NCBI RefSeq assembly: GCF_900107105.1
Contig: NZ_FNOT01000002.1
Location: forward strand, 434,001-498,000
DNA from: Geodermatophilus africanus
Lineage (GTDB): Bacteria > Actinomycetota > Actinomycetes > Mycobacteriales > Geodermatophilaceae
Length of the DNA stretch: 64,000 bases
Reading direction: 5' to 3'
Under the pieces are notes generated by a model. That model did not search any database and was not told where the DNA came from. It saw only the letters and a list, made by a program, of their open reading frames with translations. Shown here one piece after another: positions 60,957 to 64,000 of the stretch (position 1 is the stretch's first letter; every line of letters begins with the position of its first letter). The position numbers were made by a program, and so were the translations under genes.

Positions 60957-61793
60957 ATGGCCGCTCAGCGTGCATCGTCGCCGTCCGTCGAAGAGGCGCC
61001 CCCGTCCCCGAGGAAGGTCGGCACCGCCTACTACGAGGAAGAACTCGCGCGGCTGCAGGTGGAGCTGGTCAAGCAGCAGGAGTTCATCCGGGCGCGCGGC
61101 CTGCGGGTCGTCGTGATCTTCGAGGGCCGTGACGCCGCGGGTAAGGGCGGGGCGATCCAGCGGATCACCGAGACACTCAACCCCCGCGCCGCACGGGTAG
61201 TCGCGCTCGCGGCACCCACCGAGCGCGAGAAGGGCCAGTGGTACTTCCAGCGCTACGTCGCCCATCTGCCCGCGAAGGGCGAGATGGTCCTGCTCGACCG
61301 TTCCTGGTACAACCGCGCCGGCGTCGAGCGGGTCATGGGCTTCTGCACCGACGAGGAGTACCAGGAGTTCCTGCGGTCGTGTCCCGAGTTCGAGCGCATG
61401 CTCGTCCGCAGCGGAGTCACACTGATCAAGTACTGGTTCTCCGTCAGCGACACCGAGCAGGAGAAGCGCTTCCAGGCGCGCCTGAAGGACCCCACCAAGC
61501 GCTGGAAGCTCAGCCCCATGGACCTCGAGGCCCGCAACCGCTGGGTCGACTTCTCCCGCGCCAAGGACGCGATGTTCGCCGCGACCGACATCCCGGAGGC
61601 CCCCTGGTGGGTGGTGGACGCCGAGGTCAAGAAGCGCGCCCGGCTCAACGTCATCCACCACCTGCTGGGCCAGGTGCCCTACGAGGACCTCACCCCTGAG
61701 GCGCCGACGTTGCCGCCCCGGCCGCCGGTCGAGGACGACTACGTCCGTCCGCCCAAGGAGAGCCAGAACATCATCCCGGACGTCGTCCCGTGA
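60957..61793 (+). CDS. ppk2: polyphosphate kinase 2
   Basis: A 278-residue PPK2-family enzyme that transfers phosphate between polyphosphate and nucleotides. Walker A is VIFEGRDAAGKGGAI, Walker B MVLLDRSWYNRAGVERVMG, and the lid/arginine region is KRFQARLKDPTKRWKLSPMD. The one-domain size and DAAGKGG motif fit class I PPK2 (mainly nucleoside-diphosphate phosphorylation). ATG 60957 follows CGGGGAGCG. The last 30 residues form a Pro-rich tail. It is a stand-alone gene. Confidence 0.93.
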   Translation: MAAQRASSPSVEEAPPSPRKVGTAYYEEELARLQVELVKQQEFIRARGLRVVVIFEGRDAAGKGGAIQRITETLNPRAARVVALAAPTEREKGQWYFQRYVAHLPAKGEMVLLDRSWYNRAGVERVMGFCTDEEYQEFLRSCPEFERMLVRSGVTLIKYWFSVSDTEQEKRFQARLKDPTKRWKLSPMDLEARNRWVDFSRAKDAMFAATDIPEAPWWVVDAEVKKRARLNVIHHLLGQVPYEDLTPEAPTLPPRPPVEDDYVRPPKESQNIIPDVVP

Positions 61794-61985
61794 CGTCCCG
61801 GCGACGCCGCGCAGCCGGGTGCCGACGGTGGAGGGCTCGCACGTCTCGGCCAGCTCGGCCGGCCAGGTGGCCACCGCGTGCCGGGTGAGCTCGTCCAGCG
61901 TCGCCGGCCGGCCGCGGTCGGTCAGCCAGCGGCTGCAGTACCGGACGGAATGGCTGTAGAGCTCGATCGTCCGGTCCAGGGCCAT
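61785..61985 (-). pseudogene. 5' part of a small unknown gene
   Basis: ATG 61985 behind AGAGAGG opens a well-biased frame reading ALDRTIELYSHSVRYCSRWL and TLDELTRHAVATWPAELAET. After about 65 residues it runs without a stop into sequence antisense to ppk2, where the bias is lost. So the gene has probably lost its 3' end. Family not recognised. Confidence 0.45.
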
Positions 61986-62215
61986 CGCGTGGCCTCTCTG
62001 AGTGGACCTTGGCGGGAACACGCAGAAGATCCACGCGGTGGCCCCTCGCACGCCAGCACTTCGCCGACGAGCTCGGGACCCCCGACCAGCGACACCACTT
62101 CCTGGGACGTCACCGAGAGCCCATCGACCTGGTGGACGACGCCGTGAGCCGGCTGCCGAGCCAGGAGCCGGCTGCAGGAGGCTCCCATTGCCGGCCGGAT
62201 CGGCGCGACGGCTGG
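61986..62215. other. gap with a coding-like plus-strand stretch
   Basis: Around 62055-62170 the plus strand has strongly G/C-ending codons (RQHFADELGTPDQRHHFLGR, EPIDLVDDAVSRLPSQEPAA) but no start or stop that makes a gene. Possibly another remnant. Confidence 0.35.
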
Positions 62216-62359
62216 TCAGCTCCTGGCCCTCCGGGGGTGCATCAGCCGCTCCATCTCTGTGGCGGCCCGCTGCTTCTCCTTGCGCTCGTTGCGCTTGACC
62301 TTGACGGCCTTGCCCGACGTCTTCGCGGAGTGGTTGTCGTGCGGCGACTTGTTGGCCAT
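62216..62359 (-). CDS. small basic protein (47 residues)
   Basis: ATG 62359 behind GGGAG encodes a 47-residue, Lys/Arg-rich protein: NKSPHDNHSAKTSGKAVKVK then RNERKEKQRAATEMERLMHP. I recall similar short basic proteins with the NKSPHDNH opening in Geodermatophilaceae and relatives. It is predicted to be largely helical or disordered and might bind nucleic acid or ribosomes. No function is assigned. Confidence 0.7.
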   Translation of the reverse strand: MANKSPHDNHSAKTSGKAVKVKRNERKEKQRAATEMERLMHPRRARS

Positions 62360-62690
62360 GGGAGTGCTCCCTCATCGACGGCTGGAACGGCTCCTCCCTA
62401 CATCTCGTGGCGCGGCCACGCCAGGCTGTCCGCCGCGCCTTCCCGGCTCACGGCGGGACTCCGCTCGGATGAGCGTGACCCTGGGGCCGGGCCTCTCCGT
62501 TGGTCACCGCGACGCCGCCGTCCGCGCGCGCAGCGTTCGGCGACCCAGACCGACCGCTCGAGGACGCCGACCGGGTGACCAGCGGTTGATGCAGGTCCTC
62601 CTGCGCGGATCAGCCGTCCTTCACCGGGATCCCACGGGCGCACAGAGACCCTGAGGCCGGGCGTGGCCTCCGCCGATCACCCCGCGTCCG
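62360..62690. other. gap without a recognisable gene
   Basis: No frame combines codon bias with a start. It presumably holds the promoter of the small basic protein gene. Confidence 0.4.
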
Positions 62691-62888
62691 TCAGGGGGTT
62701 GAGGTCGGCTGGGGTCGGTGGTGCGGACTGTCGGGGTTGAGCAGCGAGTGCCGGCGGCCGTAGGCGAAGTAGATGGCGAATCCGATGAGGAGCCAGACGC
62801 CGAAGCGCGCCCAGGTCTCCCAGGGCAGTTGCCAGATCAGGAACAGCGACGACAGGACCCTGAACGCGGGGACCAAGAGCACCGGCCG
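62691..62888 (-). pseudogene. C-terminal remnant of an APC amino-acid permease
   Basis: The minus strand reads RPVLLVPAFRVLSSLFLIWQ, LPWETWARFGVWLLIGFAIY and FAYGRRHSLL before the stop at 62691. This is the last two helices and tail of a cationic amino-acid/APC-type permease; about 400 residues are missing. The similarity ends exactly where the nitronate monooxygenase fragment starts. Confidence 0.7.
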
Positions 62889-62890
62889 CC

Positions 62891-63219
62891 GGTGTGGACG
62901 CCGTGATGGTCCAGGGCGTCGAGGCGGGCGGTCACGTGCGGGGCACCACGACGCTGTCGGTCCTGCTGCCTGCGACGGCGGAGGCGGTCACCTCGCTACC
63001 GGTCGTCGCCGCTGGGGCATCGCGACCGGACAGCAGGTCGCAGCCGCCCTCGACCTCGGCGCCCAGGCGGTCCCTCTGGGCACCCGCTTCCTCAGCAGCG
63101 CGGAGTCGCGGGCCGCCCAGGAGTACAAGGACCGCATCGTCGCCGCCACCGCGGAGGAAGTCGTCAGTCACGCCGTTCACCTGCTCGGATGCCTCTGTAG
63201 AGAGACGGCGATCCGGTGA
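62891..63219 (+). pseudogene. nitronate monooxygenase fragment, frameshifted
   Basis: The plus strand encodes GVDAVMVQGVEAGGHVRGTT and LLPATAEAVTSLPVVAAG, then after a one-base deletion at about 63015 (GCTGGGGCATCG for GCTGGGGGCATCG) IATGQQVAAALDLGAQAVPL and GTRFLSSAESRAAQEYKDRI in the next frame. This is the middle of a nitronate monooxygenase (FMN-binding barrel). N-terminal and C-terminal parts are absent. Confidence 0.72.
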
Positions 63220-63892
63220 TGACTCGGGGCTTTGGCGTCCAGAGACCGACCGCCAAGTCGCTCTGACCTGGGATCGAGTCACGTGCTGACCGTGCAGGTG
63301 AAGCGTAGAGCGGCCACTCAGGAAGCTCGATCTCGGCTGCTGGCCGTCGTAACCGCAGGTCAGGCTCGCCAATGCTGACTTCCCACGGGCCCTAAGCTGA
63401 CCCGGCATAGCCCGCTGACAGACGGGAGAACCGCTCTGCTCTCCGCCGATCCGTCCGCGTCGGAGCGGCTCAGCCGAACGGGGCTCAGCGGGGACAACCC
63501 CCACCTTGCCGTGCTCATATGAGCGCTTGGTGCACAGACGGGAAAATGCATCTTGACGGTTCGTGGACCGACTCCCGACACTCGGGGTCGATCGAGTGGC
63601 GATGAGCAGCGCTTCTCCGAAACCCCGAGGTCGACGTCATGACCGGTACCGGCAGCACTGTGGGGCGCGGTTTGACTGGACGCGGTCACGGGTGCGCCGA
63701 CGGTGACTTCCGCGATGGCTGTGCGCGCTCGACGACGCCGGGACCGACGTGGGTCCAGCATCAGGATTCGGCGACAAGGTCGGCCGGCTCGAGCTCGTGG
63801 TCTGCCTCTCCCGCGCATACGCCGGAGAGTCGGTACGACCGAATGACACCCGTGGGATGCCGGGTTCCGGCGAGGACGTGAGGCGGACGTCG
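63220..63892. other. 673-base gap before ppdK
   Basis: This stretch is visibly less GC-rich than its surroundings in places (for example 63530-63570) and has no convincing coding frame on either strand. It should contain the ppdK promoter, but I cannot point to clear -35/-10 boxes. Confidence 0.45.
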
Positions 63893-64000
63893 ATGCACAA
63901 GTACGTGTACGAGTTCACCGAGGGCGGCAAGGACGAGAAGGACCTCCTGGGTGGCAAGGGCGCCAATCTGGCGGAGATGACGCGGTTGGGGTTGCCCGTG
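63893..64000 (+). CDS. ppdK: pyruvate phosphate dikinase (5' end only)
   Basis: ATG 63893, about ten bases after GTGAGG, encodes [20 protein letters not shown] and [15 protein letters not shown] before the window ends. This is the N-terminus of the nucleotide-binding domain of pyruvate, phosphate dikinase, which interconverts pyruvate and phosphoenolpyruvate with ATP and phosphate. Thirty-six of about 880-900 residues are visible. Phosphoenolpyruvate synthase starts differently, so the call is fairly safe. Confidence 0.88.
   Translation, partial: MHKYVYEFTEGGKDEKDLLGGKGANLAEMTRLGLPV

Noticed and set aside
1-64000. tRNA, rRNA, riboswitch, origin, phage or IS elements
   Set aside because: Looked for cloverleaf-like sequences, rRNA cores, transposase motifs and clustered DnaA boxes by eye and saw none I could support; a covariance-model search would be decisive.

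Overview
The window is very GC-rich DNA (about three quarters G+C by eye). Genes end almost every codon in G or C, use many GTG starts, and are often joined by ATGA/GTGA overlaps. Together with mycobacterial-type proteins (a giant CtpI-like P-type ATPase, a MgtA-like mannosyltransferase, a three-helix-bundle small protein, SigJ and DUF4032 remnants) this points to an actinobacterium. The style best fits Geodermatophilaceae (Blastococcus, Modestobacter or Geodermatophilus); the genus is an inference. I see no rRNA, tRNA, CRISPR array, phage gene or intact transposase.

Layout. 0-5.8 kb: a DUF6544-like gene and an XRE regulator, then a sugar/alcohol oxidoreductase cluster (MDR dehydrogenase, cupin, frameshifted alcohol dehydrogenase, SDR) ending in a deletion scar that joins an SDR start to a kduI end. 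5.9-17.3 kb: a complete L-rhamnose regulon. It has a LacI repressor, a two-operator control region, an ABC importer (ATPase, two permeases, lipoprotein), mutarotase, isomerase, bifunctional aldolase/dehydrogenase and kinase; together these take up rhamnose and convert it to dihydroxyacetone phosphate and lactate. 17.6-25.9 kb: an IclR regulator and a minus-strand homogentisate operon (MBL hydrolase, FAD hydroxylase, hmgA, an unknown gene, fahA) followed by an aldehyde dehydrogenase. Homogentisate probably comes from 3-hydroxyphenylacetate, since no hppD is present. 26-31 kb: LysR, a diaminopropionate ammonia-lyase-like enzyme, M20 amidohydrolases (one gutted) and an AhpD-like protein. 31-38.4 kb: a Gfo/Idh/MocA oxidoreductase, an enoyl-CoA hydratase-like protein, a VioB-like ferritin with an uncharacterised partner, a VTT membrane protein and a secreted alkaline phosphatase.

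38.5-49.1 kb: a low-complexity membrane protein, a 34-residue membrane microprotein, the CtpI-like ATPase whose N-terminal half looks like a dead second ATPase, a three-helix-bundle protein, a glycosyltransferase pair with an SGNH esterase, and a convergent patatin. 49.1-63.9 kb: a low-density zone. Intact genes (NADP/F420 oxidoreductase-like, collagen-like protein, alpha/beta hydrolase, NB-ARC regulator with CBS protein, SixA, DUF6640-like, PPK2, a 47-residue basic protein) are scattered among truncated or frameshifted pieces of SnoaL, GAF, PP2C, DUF4032, epoxide hydrolase, SigJ, APC permease and nitronate monooxygenase genes. The window ends in the start of ppdK.

The most interesting signals are the duplicated, catalytically dead half of the CtpI-like ATPase, the unknown gene between hmgA and fahA in an organism expected to lack glutathione, the ferritin-like/unknown pair, the 74-triplet collagen-like protein, and the repeated deletion scars without any insertion sequence nearby.
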